DNA from: Candidatus Poseidoniales archaeon
Lineage (GTDB): Archaea > Thermoplasmatota > Poseidoniia > Poseidoniales > Poseidoniaceae
Assembly (NCBI GenBank): GCA_003602415.1
Contig: QQSK01000002.1
Span: 66,795 to 130,794 of the forward strand
Reading direction: 5' to 3'
Length of the DNA: 64,000 nt
The position numbers were made by a program, and so were the translations under genes. Of the stretch, positions 1 to 8,069 are shown piece after piece. The first letter of the stretch is position 1, and the number at the start of each line of letters is the position of its first letter. The notes below the pieces were generated by a model. The model made no database searches. It saw only the letters and a list, made by a program, of their open reading frames with translations, and was not told the DNA's origin.

Positions 1-96
1 TTTGATTTAGGAATTGATGTAATGAAGCCTGAATACGTGCATGCATCTTCGGGAGTATATGTTCACACTTGGTCCATTGAGGAGGTTAAGCGATGA
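1..96 (+). CDS. 3' end of an unidentified protein (truncated by window start)
   Basis: An open frame enters from the left edge and stops at TGA 94-96. It gives 31 residues ending in HTWSIEEVKR. The stop overlaps the ATG of the next gene as ATGA, so the two are probably cotranscribed. The segment Y-V-H-T-W-S-I is vaguely like the closing strand of glycerophosphodiester phosphodiesterase barrels, but 31 residues cannot settle that. The product is left unnamed. Confidence 0.6.
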   Translation, partial: FDLGIDVMKPEYVHASSGVYVHTWSIEEVKR

Positions 97-476
97 ATGA
101 ACGTGATTTCCTTCTTCTGGATGGAGATTGTGGTCTATGTCATAGACTGGCGACATTCATTGACAAGAGATTGGCTAAAGGACAAGATTTGGGATACAGA
201 CCTATATTGTCAGATGATGCTCAAGCGATGATTTCTAAATTCCCGAAGAGGCAACAAGATGCTGATTCTGTCTATCTAATTCGCAATGGGAAATCATACA
301 TTCGATCTGCTGCCGGAATTAGATGTCTACTATACATGAAATGGTATTATTCTATGTGGTTCCCATTGCTTTGGCTAATTCCTTTACCGATTAGAGACAT
401 AGGGTACAGAATTATTGCCAAGTATCGACACAGATTTTTCAAGCAACCTACTGAGTGTTTATTCAGAGTCGATTGA
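93..476 (+). CDS. DCC family (DUF393) thiol-disulfide oxidoreductase-like protein
   Basis: A 127-residue protein whose N-terminus carries the DCC-family signature D10-G-D-C13-G-L-C16-H, a thioredoxin-like CxxC at the start of the first helix. Length fits the family, which is usually 110-150 residues. The C-terminal half is rich in Trp, Tyr and Arg (a W-x-P-L-L-W-L-I-P segment near residue 90), typical of DUF393 proteins associated with membranes. Redox activity is known for few members, so the substrate is unknown. The ATG overlaps the upstream stop (ATGA), suggesting translational coupling with the truncated gene. A T-rich stretch follows the stop. Confidence 0.8.
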   Translation: MNERDFLLLDGDCGLCHRLATFIDKRLAKGQDLGYRPILSDDAQAMISKFPKRQQDADSVYLIRNGKSYIRSAAGIRCLLYMKWYYSMWFPLLWLIPLPIRDIGYRIIAKYRHRFFKQPTECLFRVD

Positions 477-480
477 TTGT

Positions 481-500
481 TTATTTTTCCCAAAAAAACC
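481..500 (+). terminator. T-rich candidate termination signal after the DCC gene
   Basis: Directly after the TGA at 474-476 comes a T-rich run (TTATTTTTCCC, then seven A). Archaeal RNA polymerase terminates at oligo-T without needing a hairpin, so this short tract is a plausible stop for the DCC transcript. The A run that follows may instead belong to the promoter of the gene starting at 540. Confidence 0.3.
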
Positions 501-539
501 GGGTAAAGTCTCTTTAAGTTGAAATTATTATTTTTTCTC

Positions 540-1196
540 ATGGGCAATAGTAAATGCAAGCATGAAAATTGCAATGCACTGGAATATAGAACAAGCGGTT
601 ATTGTCTTAAACACAAAAAGGCTGCTCCAGAGTCTATCTTCATAGTCACTTCTAATTTGGATGAAGAAGGAAATCAAATCCAAAAAAATAATCACCAATC
701 CTCAGACAATGTCGTAAATAACAAAAGTGATTATTCATCCAAACAAATTATTTTACCACTTAAACCAAGTTCAGGTAATGCGACAGCTGGGATTCTTGGC
801 ATTTCTGGATTTTGTTTTTTGATACTAGTCATAAATATAGATGAGATTCTGTTTGGTGATGGTGAAATATTTTGTTGGATTTGTTGTGGAGGATTATTTA
901 CGATAATTTTCATATTACTAAACTATTCAAATGCAAAGTCAAAATATGACAATGCTCGTGAAAAAGTGGTAATGGAAAAATTGGAAACAACAAAAAGTGA
1001 ACAAAGGATTCCAAAGAAGCCATCTGTTGCTTTAAGTTTCTTGAATGGTTTGTTTTTGATTTTGGCGATAATATTCATATTTAATGATGATATGATTTTC
1101 ATTTCATTCCTGTTTGGCACATTATTCTTGGTAACCTTCGTAGCTATATCGAGTGCGAATCGAGAATGGCAAAAATTCATCGACAATCATCTTTAG
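540..1196 (+). CDS. Small membrane protein with N-terminal Cys/His zinc-binding-like motif
   Basis: Not recognised. From the ATG at 540 the protein has 218 residues; a TTG at 519 would add seven hydrophobic residues but has no ribosome binding site. Residues 5-25 contain a C-x4-C...C-x2-H pattern (CKHENC, then YCLKH) that could bind one zinc. A polar linker of about 50 residues follows, then two pairs of strongly hydrophobic helices (about residues 78-130 and 165-210) separated by a charged coiled segment. This suggests a cytoplasmic metal-binding head on a four-helix membrane anchor. It faces the sodium channel gene convergently across 52 bp of A+T-rich DNA. Unusually rich in Ile, Phe, Asn and Lys. 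Confidence 0.6.
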   Translation: MGNSKCKHENCNALEYRTSGYCLKHKKAAPESIFIVTSNLDEEGNQIQKNNHQSSDNVVNNKSDYSSKQIILPLKPSSGNATAGILGISGFCFLILVINIDEILFGDGEIFCWICCGGLFTIIFILLNYSNAKSKYDNAREKVVMEKLETTKSEQRIPKKPSVALSFLNGLFLILAIIFIFNDDMIFISFLFGTLFLVTFVAISSANREWQKFIDNHL

Positions 1197-1248
1197 ATTT
1201 AATTATTTAATAACCAAATACAAAATCTGCTATGATCTCGAAAATTGA

Positions 1249-2043
1249 TTATTCTTCGTTATCGTTATTGGCCAAAATCAATTGCTTCAGTTCTGCAACT
1301 TCATCCCTTAGTTCGTTGATTAAACCTGAAATCCCTTCATCATCGCCACCTTCTTCAATAGATGCCATTGTATTCGTAAATACCGCAATGAACATGTTAA
1401 GGAATGTGAATGAGGTGCTAATGATGAAACTGACAAAGAAAAATGCAGCCCACCATCCTTGCTCATCAATAATCAATCTAGCAATTCCATTAGACCAAGA
1501 CTCCAATGTCATAACTTGGAATAATGAATAAAGAGACAGACCTAAACTACCAAAGTAGGTTTCTCCTGCAGGACCTCCATCTGAAAACATCATTGTTGCT
1601 AGTACTGAAAACACATAGATAACAATACAAAGCAACCAACTAATTGCTGCAATACCTCTCAATGAACGAAGCATTGCTTCAACCATTCTCTGCATCTCAG
1701 GCATACTGGAAACCAACCTCAGAGCTCTGAAAACTCTGAATACACGAAGAGTGCTTAATGGACCAGTAGTTGGTGCCAATGAAACCAGGATAATGACAAA
1801 ATCAAAATTGTTCCATGGGTCACTAAAGAATTTGTAACTATGCCCATATAATCTAATTACCAATTCAATTATGAAAATCCATAGAATTATTGTATCTGCA
1901 AGATGAAGAGTGTCCATAATTTCATCAGGCCAATCAAAAGTTTCCAATCCAATAGTAACAGCATTTATCACAATCAAAATCAAAATGAAATATTGAAATT
2001 TCAGATTCTCAGAAATTTGATAGCACTTCTCACGGTAATTCAT
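1249..2043 (-). CDS. Single-domain voltage-gated sodium channel (NaChBac/BacNaV type)
   Basis: A 264-residue, six-helix channel subunit expected to form a tetrameric, voltage-gated cation channel. S1-S3 lie at about 18-36, 47-68 and 78-91. S4 carries arginines at every third residue (R100, R103, R106, R109). S5 is about 130-152, the pore loop contains T179-L-E-S-W-S184, and S6 is about 198-228. The TLESWS filter matches the TLESW of NaChBac and NavAb, which are sodium selective. A heptad-like C-terminal helix (237-257) matches the tetramerising coiled coil of BacNaV channels. Length is normal for the family. It lies 22 bp behind an EF-hand membrane protein on the same strand and is probably cotranscribed with it. 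Channel identity is firm; selectivity is inferred from the filter. Confidence 0.9.
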   Translation of the reverse strand: MNYREKCYQISENLKFQYFILILIVINAVTIGLETFDWPDEIMDTLHLADTIILWIFIIELVIRLYGHSYKFFSDPWNNFDFVIILVSLAPTTGPLSTLRVFRVFRALRLVSSMPEMQRMVEAMLRSLRGIAAISWLLCIVIYVFSVLATMMFSDGGPAGETYFGSLGLSLYSLFQVMTLESWSNGIARLIIDEQGWWAAFFFVSFIISTSFTFLNMFIAVFTNTMASIEEGGDDEGISGLINELRDEVAELKQLILANNDNEE

Positions 2044-2065
2044 AATTACACCTAATCCTTCAAAA

Positions 2066-3583
2066 TTAAATCATTTCACTCGATTCTAAAACCGGTCTCT
2101 TCAAACTAGGAGAGAAATCAACCAATTTAGCCCAGACTGTAATTTCATCTCCTTCTTTGTGACTGAGTATCTTTTCATCAAAGGCTACTGGAATTTTGAT
2201 GACTCCCACATATGGTCCACCATCGATTAAACCATGAACGGATTGACCGCTACGATAAACTGGGTCTCCAATCAGTGTACGTTCCATCTTTTGGATCTTC
2301 AAATTGACTAGGAATTCACTGGTTTGTGTTTCCATCAATGTGCGTCTTTCACTTGAGAATTTAGCTTCTTCCATCTGCAAAATAAATCTTTCAAGATCTG
2401 TGTCAATACCCTCAGATAAATCTCCTTCTGAAGAATGTAGTTCCTCTACAGAATGTGCTTCATTTTCTTGATGGATTCTCGCTTCTTCCTCTGCCTGTAA
2501 TCTAGCGGCTTCTTCGGCTTGCAATCTTGCATCTTCCTCGGCTTGTAATGTAGCTGATTCGTCTTGCTGTGAATCGTCATGTTCAACATCAACTATTGAC
2601 TCATCTAATTCCACTTCTTCCAGAACATTATCAATTTCATCATCGCTATATTCACCTTCAGATTCTAATTCAAATCCTAAATGTACCCACATCTGATTCA
2701 ATTCGTTTTCATCGAGTTTGCCATCACCATTTGAATCGAATTGTTTGATTGCATCGGTTACAATAAATGCAGGGACGGCAAATCCTGTTGCTGCAGTCAT
2801 TGCTCCCGCAATTTCAGTAGCGTCTAACTTTCCATCCTTGTTGAAATCTGCGACCTCCATCAGAATCTGTGGAGTTAGGTTGCGTTCTTTGATTTGCTTA
2901 GAAATTTGGTCGAGAACTACATTGTGAGCAACTTCTGTTGCAGTTTCTCCTGATTCATTAGCAGGTATTCTAGAATTGATTTCATACTTGCCCTGTTCAA
3001 TATTCTCTTGTAATTTCTGCCTTCCCTGTTCACGTAATTCTTCTGCTCTGGCTACTGCCTTCTCTCGACTACTTTGAATAATTCTTGATGTGGCCACACC
3101 CGCTATTCCACCAGCTGCAGCAATCGCACCAAGTTTTAGTCCTTTTTTGGCAATATCAGAATTGTGTAATGCCTCAATCTTTTGAGTTCTTGAACCACTA
3201 TCAAATCCATACGCACTAGATAGAACATCCAATTCAGATTGTTCGAGTTGTTCCAATGGTTTACCATCTCTAACCTGCTTGATCACTCTAGACAAAATCT
3301 GATTTGACGGGTTGTTATAGTCGGCGGCTGATGCTTGAACATTTTCAGCACCCTGAGTCATCCATTTCCATTCACCTGAACTATCTTGCTTGAGAACCAT
3401 TTTACCATCTGAACTAACAGCTGAGCCAGAGGATGCGACTGAACCTGCAACAAGACCAAATATGCCGAATAAGCAACAAAATGTACCTAATCCTGGAGAT
3501 AAAGCGGTCAAGAAGAAACTACCTGCAATCAATACCCAACTGCTAGATTTAATCCAACTTAGAGGATTATCTTCTCCCGACAT
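2066..3583 (-). CDS. Membrane-anchored EF-hand protein with acidic repeat region
   Basis: 505 residues from the ATG at 3583 (a GTG two codons earlier is possible). A hydrophobic segment covers about residues 16-48. A charged helical region (175-210) precedes two canonical EF-hand loops: D246 to E257 (DFNKDGKLDATE) and D283 to E294 (DSNGDGKLDENE), each with Asp/Asn at positions 1, 3 and 5, Gly at 6 and Glu at 12, so both should bind calcium. Then comes an acidic stretch with about four copies of an (L)QAEEEAR-like heptad, a likely coiled coil. The last 75 residues form a beta-rich domain I do not recognise. The gene ends 22 bp upstream of the sodium channel. A role as a calcium sensor for the channel is an inference from position only. 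Confidence 0.7.
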   Translation of the reverse strand: MSGEDNPLSWIKSSSWVLIAGSFFLTALSPGLGTFCCLFGIFGLVAGSVASSGSAVSSDGKMVLKQDSSGEWKWMTQGAENVQASAADYNNPSNQILSRVIKQVRDGKPLEQLEQSELDVLSSAYGFDSGSRTQKIEALHNSDIAKKGLKLGAIAAAGGIAGVATSRIIQSSREKAVARAEELREQGRQKLQENIEQGKYEINSRIPANESGETATEVAHNVVLDQISKQIKERNLTPQILMEVADFNKDGKLDATEIAGAMTAATGFAVPAFIVTDAIKQFDSNGDGKLDENELNQMWVHLGFELESEGEYSDDEIDNVLEEVELDESIVDVEHDDSQQDESATLQAEEDARLQAEEAARLQAEEEARIHQENEAHSVEELHSSEGDLSEGIDTDLERFILQMEEAKFSSERRTLMETQTSEFLVNLKIQKMERTLIGDPVYRSGQSVHGLIDGGPYVGVIKIPVAFDEKILSHKEGDEITVWAKLVDFSPSLKRPVLESSEMI

Positions 3584-3622
3584 GGTCACACGATGCCGAA
3601 TGTAGTCATGAACTTGATGCCG

Positions 3623-4903
3623 TCACGGCCACCTTGCCTTGGGCCATTCTTCTGGGTTGCCATGATTCCATGAAATCGTACACAATGCTGTTTCAATTTG
3701 AGCTAAATCTTGGTATCCTCTCTCGATTTGAATTCTGAACAGCCATTCTTTCAAGCGACCCAATCTTATACCGGGTCCTAAACCAGTCTTTTCCATAATC
3801 CAATCACCATCGATTAAGCACTCGATATTTGTTGGATATTGTAATGCTTTTTTGATTAGATCAATATTCTTGCCCATTGAATCTAGTAAATCACCATGGG
3901 TCAAAACTTCTTCTCCGAGTTCGTTTCTATATAATCTCAATTCGTTAGCATCAGGATAATTGTGGATTAAAAAATGAAGTTTTTTGGTTCTTGAGAATGT
4001 ATTTTTAGAAACCTTCAACCTTTTCAAAATATCATCAATCTCGTTAGATTTCAATTTTAAAAACATCATTGATAATCTTGCTTCTAAATCAGGTTCAAGT
4101 TTTGAAATGTTATCGATTAAATCAAGAGAGATAGGGTATCCAATAATTGCACCTAAGACTCCATCTCGGTTCATTCTCGAAAGTATAACATGCGCATTTT
4201 TACCAATAATAATTCGCTTTAATTCTGCCCAAATTCGTTCAATAGAAACCATCGCTAACATAGATCTATGTTCCACCAAGGCATCTGATAATTCGTTATC
4301 AGGGAACCAAACTCCGTTTTGTGAGCGATCCATAAATCGGTACGCTCGCATTATCCTCAATCCGTCTTCAGACAGTCTTTGTGAGGCTTTGCCTACAGCT
4401 CGCAAATTTCCATTTTGTAAATCGATTCTTCCTTTGTATGGGTCGTGTAATAATTCTCTAGCACAATCATAAGCCATAGAATTCATAGTGAAATCTCTCC
4501 TAGAAAGGTCGACTGCAAGGCTATCCCCCCATTCTACAGCATCTGGTCTCCTTCCATCTCCATACCCTGTTTCTGTCCTAAGAGTAGTTATTTCAAACAA
4601 TGATTCTCCGCTCTTTACAGTAATAGTTCCAAATCTTTCACCTGTTGGAATAGTATCCTCAAAGGACTCAATTATCTGTTGTGGCGTGGCATTAGTACAG
4701 ATGTCATATTCAGAGGGAATAGTTCCTAAAATACAATCACGAACGGCTCCACCAACTACCCAGGCACCATATCCGCCGGCACATAATACATCGAGTACAT
4801 GTCGCAAGTCATCGTTTTGAGGTATTAGAGAAGGGAAATGTTCTCCAGCAACATCTGCAAGAAGACCCTCCTCCATAGATAGTGTCACACTCACCCTTTC
4901 CAA
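3623..4903 (-). CDS. cca: Class II CCA-adding enzyme / poly(A) polymerase family tRNA nucleotidyltransferase
   Basis: 426 residues with the class II head domain: VVGGAVRDCILG (49-60), E65-Y-D67-I for the usual DxD, R-R-D-F-T-M-N-S-M-A-Y-D, and the E-D-G-L-R-I-M-R-A-Y-R-F nucleotide-recognition motif. These enzymes add or repair the 3' CCA of tRNA, or polyadenylate RNA. Archaea normally use the unrelated class I enzyme, so this is a bacterial-type gene. The first catalytic carboxylate is Glu rather than Asp, which may alter activity. The start is uncertain: TTG 4903, an in-frame GTG three codons later, or ATG 4876, none with a clear ribosome binding site. It begins 33 bp from the divergent putative serine kinase gene and stops 39 bp before the EF-hand ATG. 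Confidence 0.85.
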   Translation of the reverse strand: MERVSVTLSMEEGLLADVAGEHFPSLIPQNDDLRHVLDVLCAGGYGAWVVGGAVRDCILGTIPSEYDICTNATPQQIIESFEDTIPTGERFGTITVKSGESLFEITTLRTETGYGDGRRPDAVEWGDSLAVDLSRRDFTMNSMAYDCARELLHDPYKGRIDLQNGNLRAVGKASQRLSEDGLRIMRAYRFMDRSQNGVWFPDNELSDALVEHRSMLAMVSIERIWAELKRIIIGKNAHVILSRMNRDGVLGAIIGYPISLDLIDNISKLEPDLEARLSMMFLKLKSNEIDDILKRLKVSKNTFSRTKKLHFLIHNYPDANELRLYRNELGEEVLTHGDLLDSMGKNIDLIKKALQYPTNIECLIDGDWIMEKTGLGPGIRLGRLKEWLFRIQIERGYQDLAQIETALCTISWNHGNPEEWPKARWP

Positions 4904-4936
4904 AGCATTATCCCATACATCTGCTTCGATTATGCT

Positions 4937-5356
4937 ATGTCGTGGGAAGCAGATGATGTCACATTGGTCAATATTGAATGGCTAAAGCCCCATGAAGAAA
5001 TCAAAATCAAAAATCGAGACAAGTTGTTAGATATGACCAAAAGATGGGGAGGATTTACCAAACCGCTTCTCGTAGATTCACAAACAGGATCGATTTTAGA
5101 TGGACATCATAGATACTCAGTGGCATTATCACTGGAACTGAAAAGAGTTCCTGTAATCTTGATTGATTATTTGGAAGATGATGAAATCACTGTTGATGTT
5201 TGGCCAGGTTGTGGCCTACAAAGTATTTCCAAGCAAGATGTAATCAACATGTGCTTGAGTGAAGAACTGTATCCTCCAAAGACTAGCAAACACACAATTG
5301 CAAACCACATGCCCCCAATTCATGTGTTGCTTGATGATTTATCCCGTTCAGAATAA
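4937..5356 (+). CDS. ParB/Srx-fold protein, likely free serine kinase (SerK/SbnI-like)
   Basis: 139 residues. The core motif ILDGHHRYSVALSL belongs to the ParB/sulfiredoxin fold. It is preceded by LKPHEEI near residue 16 and followed by the family-typical PPKTSKH segment near residue 115. This combination resembles the small ADP- or ATP-dependent free serine kinases SerK (Thermococcus) and SbnI, which make O-phosphoserine for cysteine or siderophore synthesis; from memory the Glu in the KPHEE segment is catalytic there. There is no HTH, so a partition-protein role is unlikely. Its stop (TAA 5354-5356) directly abuts the stop of the convergent M61 peptidase gene. Only 33 bp separate it from the divergent nucleotidyltransferase gene, so the promoters must overlap or the transcript be leaderless. 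Confidence 0.65.
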   Translation: MSWEADDVTLVNIEWLKPHEEIKIKNRDKLLDMTKRWGGFTKPLLVDSQTGSILDGHHRYSVALSLELKRVPVILIDYLEDDEITVDVWPGCGLQSISKQDVINMCLSEELYPPKTSKHTIANHMPPIHVLLDDLSRSE

Positions 5357-7105
5357 TCAGCGTTTTGAGGATTTAATCGAATGCCAAGTTTTGTTCCCTT
5401 TACCTTCAATGGTCACCGGATGATTAGGATTACTGATTGGAGTAATAACAACGTCCTGAAGTGCACCTTCTCTAGCTATTGTGAATTTGGTTTTCACATC
5501 TTGATTGCCAAATACTGCTGCTGAAATTTCTGATGAAGATTTCACTCGTAGCCCATCTATGGCCACAATTTCATCACCAGTGTGAATCAATTCTCTACAA
5601 GGTGAACCTGACAGATGAGTACGAACCTTCACATTGCCGTTGGAGTTTACCAAATTTAGCCCAACCCATGCACCCTTATTCTTCTTATCAGGAATCATAT
5701 CCATGCCCAATTTTTGAATTGCAGATAATACATCAGGTGCTTTACGTTCACTAACTAATGAGTCAAGCATAGTTCCTAATCTTCTTCCGCCTGGAATATT
5801 GACTAACACTTTCTTGATATCCGCGTGTGTAATTCCAGGATTATCAGAATCAAGTTTGAAATCATGATACAGTTTTGCCATTACATCATCCATTCCAAAC
5901 TCTCCTTTGGACCTCTTTCGTAATTCTACATCCAAACAAAATATTGCCATTTCGCCTTCTAGATAATATGAGATTTGAACCTCACGGCTATACGAATTTG
6001 CTCTGTAAAGATGAATCCAAGCATCATGACTACTCTCTTGCAAGGATTCATGTTCCATTCCGTTACGGTCAGTATGACGTTTCATCTTCCGAGTCCAGTC
6101 TTTCCTCCAATCCTCTTCGGTCCAAGCACCACTTCGTAAGCAGATTATATCTCCCAACCAAGACGTTAGACCTTCAAACCACCAAAGCAGGTCTGAGTGT
6201 ACTTCCTTTTGTAATTCATAATCTATGAAATTCTTAGGCCTTAGTTGCTTTACATTCCACTGGTGTAAGAACTCATGGCTGAATAATGAGACTAAATCTC
6301 TCCATTGTTCTTCATTGCCTTCCTGAAGACATTTTCTTGGCATCATAGAGGTTTGGCTTCTGAGGTGTTCTAAACCACCTCTTCCTGAATCTGTCAAATG
6401 TAAAACTGTCCAATACTCCTTCCATTCAGGAACTCCAAATAATGCGAAATGCTCCTCTATTACCAACTTCATGGCTTCAACAAATCGATTAATTCCTTTC
6501 TGAGGTATTGGTAAACTACCTGAATCCCATAACTTGAGATATTGCTTACAACCTTGAACTTCAAAGCTAATCATTGGATTAGGGTTGGATTCTATGATTG
6601 CATCAAGAAATTCATCTCTTCCATCAGCAAACCATTCGCCTTCTTTACCGGGCAACTGAATTGCAGTATTCCAAGATTCTGGCTTAGCAAGAGTAATTTT
6701 GTGAGTAAGATTCATTCTTTCAGAATCTATTCCTCTTGTAGGCATTAACCAAGTGTATGGGGGCATAATATGAACGTGCGAAGTATCCAAATGGTTTGCA
6801 CGACAAGTCATCTCTGCGGCTAATACCTTGTAAGTAAGCACTACTCTACTAGCATCGCTAACGCCATTTACTCTCACGCCATCGATTTCTACTCTCTTAA
6901 CATCTGCTGGTTTGCCATCACAGGTAGCCTCAAGATCAGACATATGCTGAATAGGCTCTCTAATGAAATAAGAACCCGGCACCCATCTAGGAAATCTCAA
7001 TTCCAAAAAATTCCCTGTGAATGGACCCTCAATTTCAATTCGTACTCCAAGCCTTCGACTAGCTCCATCTGTAGCATCAGCATGAAATGTAATACCTGAA
7101 CTCAT
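5357..7105 (-). CDS. M61 family glycyl aminopeptidase-like metallopeptidase with PDZ domain
   Basis: 582 residues. The zinc site H277-E-F-L-H281 with the third ligand E311 in WWFEGLTSW, plus the GGLEH segment near 243, define peptidase family M61. The N-terminal 180 residues form the beta-rich M61 domain. A PDZ domain occupies about 475-560, with HTGDEIVAIDG at its carboxylate-binding end. No signal peptide is visible, so the enzyme is probably cytoplasmic. Family members release Gly or Ala from peptides. Its ATG overlaps the stop of the HEAT-repeat gene (ATGA, 7102-7105), so it is the last gene of a minus-strand run reaching back to at least 9.9 kb. Confidence 0.9.
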   Translation of the reverse strand: MSSGITFHADATDGASRRLGVRIEIEGPFTGNFLELRFPRWVPGSYFIREPIQHMSDLEATCDGKPADVKRVEIDGVRVNGVSDASRVVLTYKVLAAEMTCRANHLDTSHVHIMPPYTWLMPTRGIDSERMNLTHKITLAKPESWNTAIQLPGKEGEWFADGRDEFLDAIIESNPNPMISFEVQGCKQYLKLWDSGSLPIPQKGINRFVEAMKLVIEEHFALFGVPEWKEYWTVLHLTDSGRGGLEHLRSQTSMMPRKCLQEGNEEQWRDLVSLFSHEFLHQWNVKQLRPKNFIDYELQKEVHSDLLWWFEGLTSWLGDIICLRSGAWTEEDWRKDWTRKMKRHTDRNGMEHESLQESSHDAWIHLYRANSYSREVQISYYLEGEMAIFCLDVELRKRSKGEFGMDDVMAKLYHDFKLDSDNPGITHADIKKVLVNIPGGRRLGTMLDSLVSERKAPDVLSAIQKLGMDMIPDKKNKGAWVGLNLVNSNGNVKVRTHLSGSPCRELIHTGDEIVAIDGLRVKSSSEISAAVFGNQDVKTKFTIAREGALQDVVITPISNPNHPVTIEGKGNKTWHSIKSSKR

Positions 7106-8061
7106 TGTCTCTCACCTTCTAACTCAGCGACGGAGGCTGATAGGTTCATCGCTGCCAATTGAACCAATTTGGATTCATCATTAGAAATTGCATTTAGTCG
7201 CTCTAAGTCGATGTCCAATCTACCTTCCATTTGTTCGATTAACTTCAATCTAAGTCTAGAATTAATTGATTCATCCTCAATCATACCCCACCTTAATTCG
7301 ATTGAATTTTCATCATATCTTGAGCGTAACCACCTCACTATAATTTCAGGACTTGTCTTTGCGATTAATTGGATTCTGTCATCGACCTCTTGAATCTCGT
7401 TTCGCAAAGTATCTGCTATTGATTTTCGAACTTTGGGATTCGAATCTTTGCATGCTTTCTCCAAAATATCCCCTCCGACATTTACTGCCATTGAGGCGAT
7501 TAATGAACGAAGATTGGCATCGGACGATGTAAGTCCGCTTTCCAGTATATTTTGACTCAAAACTATTTCATTTTCAGATGCATTTGCTATTGCAGCACGA
7601 CGTACAGATGAATGTTTGTCAGAAATCAATGCAGAAATAATTTGTTCATCTGTAGATGAACTAGCTGCAACCATTCTTACTGAATGATGAATGTCAGAAG
7701 CAAACCTTTCGTGCATTTCGGCATCATTTGACAAACTTCTTGCGGCAAAGGACCTAGTGATGTGGTCATCACTTTCGAAAAGAATTTGAGCCAACTCAGG
7801 AGCCTCAATACGTTCCAATAATTCCCCAACTAATCTTTGATGGCCATCCATCAATGGCATCAGGTCTTGTGAACTATTTGCCCACTTTCTATGTGCATCT
7901 AATGCTTTATTCTTGAACCAAAAGTCATCATCTACAAGCAAAGGTACGAAACCCTTCAGTGCCCTTGGATTGTCGGCATCAAACAAATGCCTAACGGCTC
8001 TTCTACGGATTTTTACATCCTTGTTTGATAATCTGGCAATCTCTGTTTCTATTGCTGACAA
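7102..8061 (-). CDS. HEAT-repeat protein
   Basis: 319 residues of alpha-helical repeats. About eight units of 30-35 residues can be read, such as VRRAAIANASENEIVLSQ and VRKSIADTLRNEIQ, with the conserved V-R-(K/R)-x2-A of HEAT/PBS-lyase repeats. Such solenoids bind other proteins; no catalytic residues are seen. The start is a TTG at 8061, supported by AGGTGA four bases upstream. It lies between the isoaspartyl-methyltransferase-like gene (8-bp gap) and the M61 peptidase (4-bp overlap), so it may scaffold or target one of them; that is inference. Confidence 0.75.
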   Translation of the reverse strand: MSAIETEIARLSNKDVKIRRRAVRHLFDADNPRALKGFVPLLVDDDFWFKNKALDAHRKWANSSQDLMPLMDGHQRLVGELLERIEAPELAQILFESDDHITRSFAARSLSNDAEMHERFASDIHHSVRMVAASSSTDEQIISALISDKHSSVRRAAIANASENEIVLSQNILESGLTSSDANLRSLIASMAVNVGGDILEKACKDSNPKVRKSIADTLRNEIQEVDDRIQLIAKTSPEIIVRWLRSRYDENSIELRWGMIEDESINSRLRLKLIEQMEGRLDIDLERLNAISNDESKLVQLAAMNLSASVAELEGERQ

Positions 8062-8069
8062 AAAATCAC

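Noticed and set aside
2450-2560. Tandem repeat DNA in the EF-hand gene (QAEEEAR-like units) as a mobile or CRISPR-type repeat
   Set aside because: The repeats are in frame, imperfect and encode a coiled coil; no spacers or flanking cas genes.
3984-4820. Long plus-strand open frames (162 and 110 codons) inside the tRNA nucleotidyltransferase
   Set aside because: They are antisense to clear class II motifs and encode low-complexity Ser/Ile/Pro sequence without a ribosome binding site.
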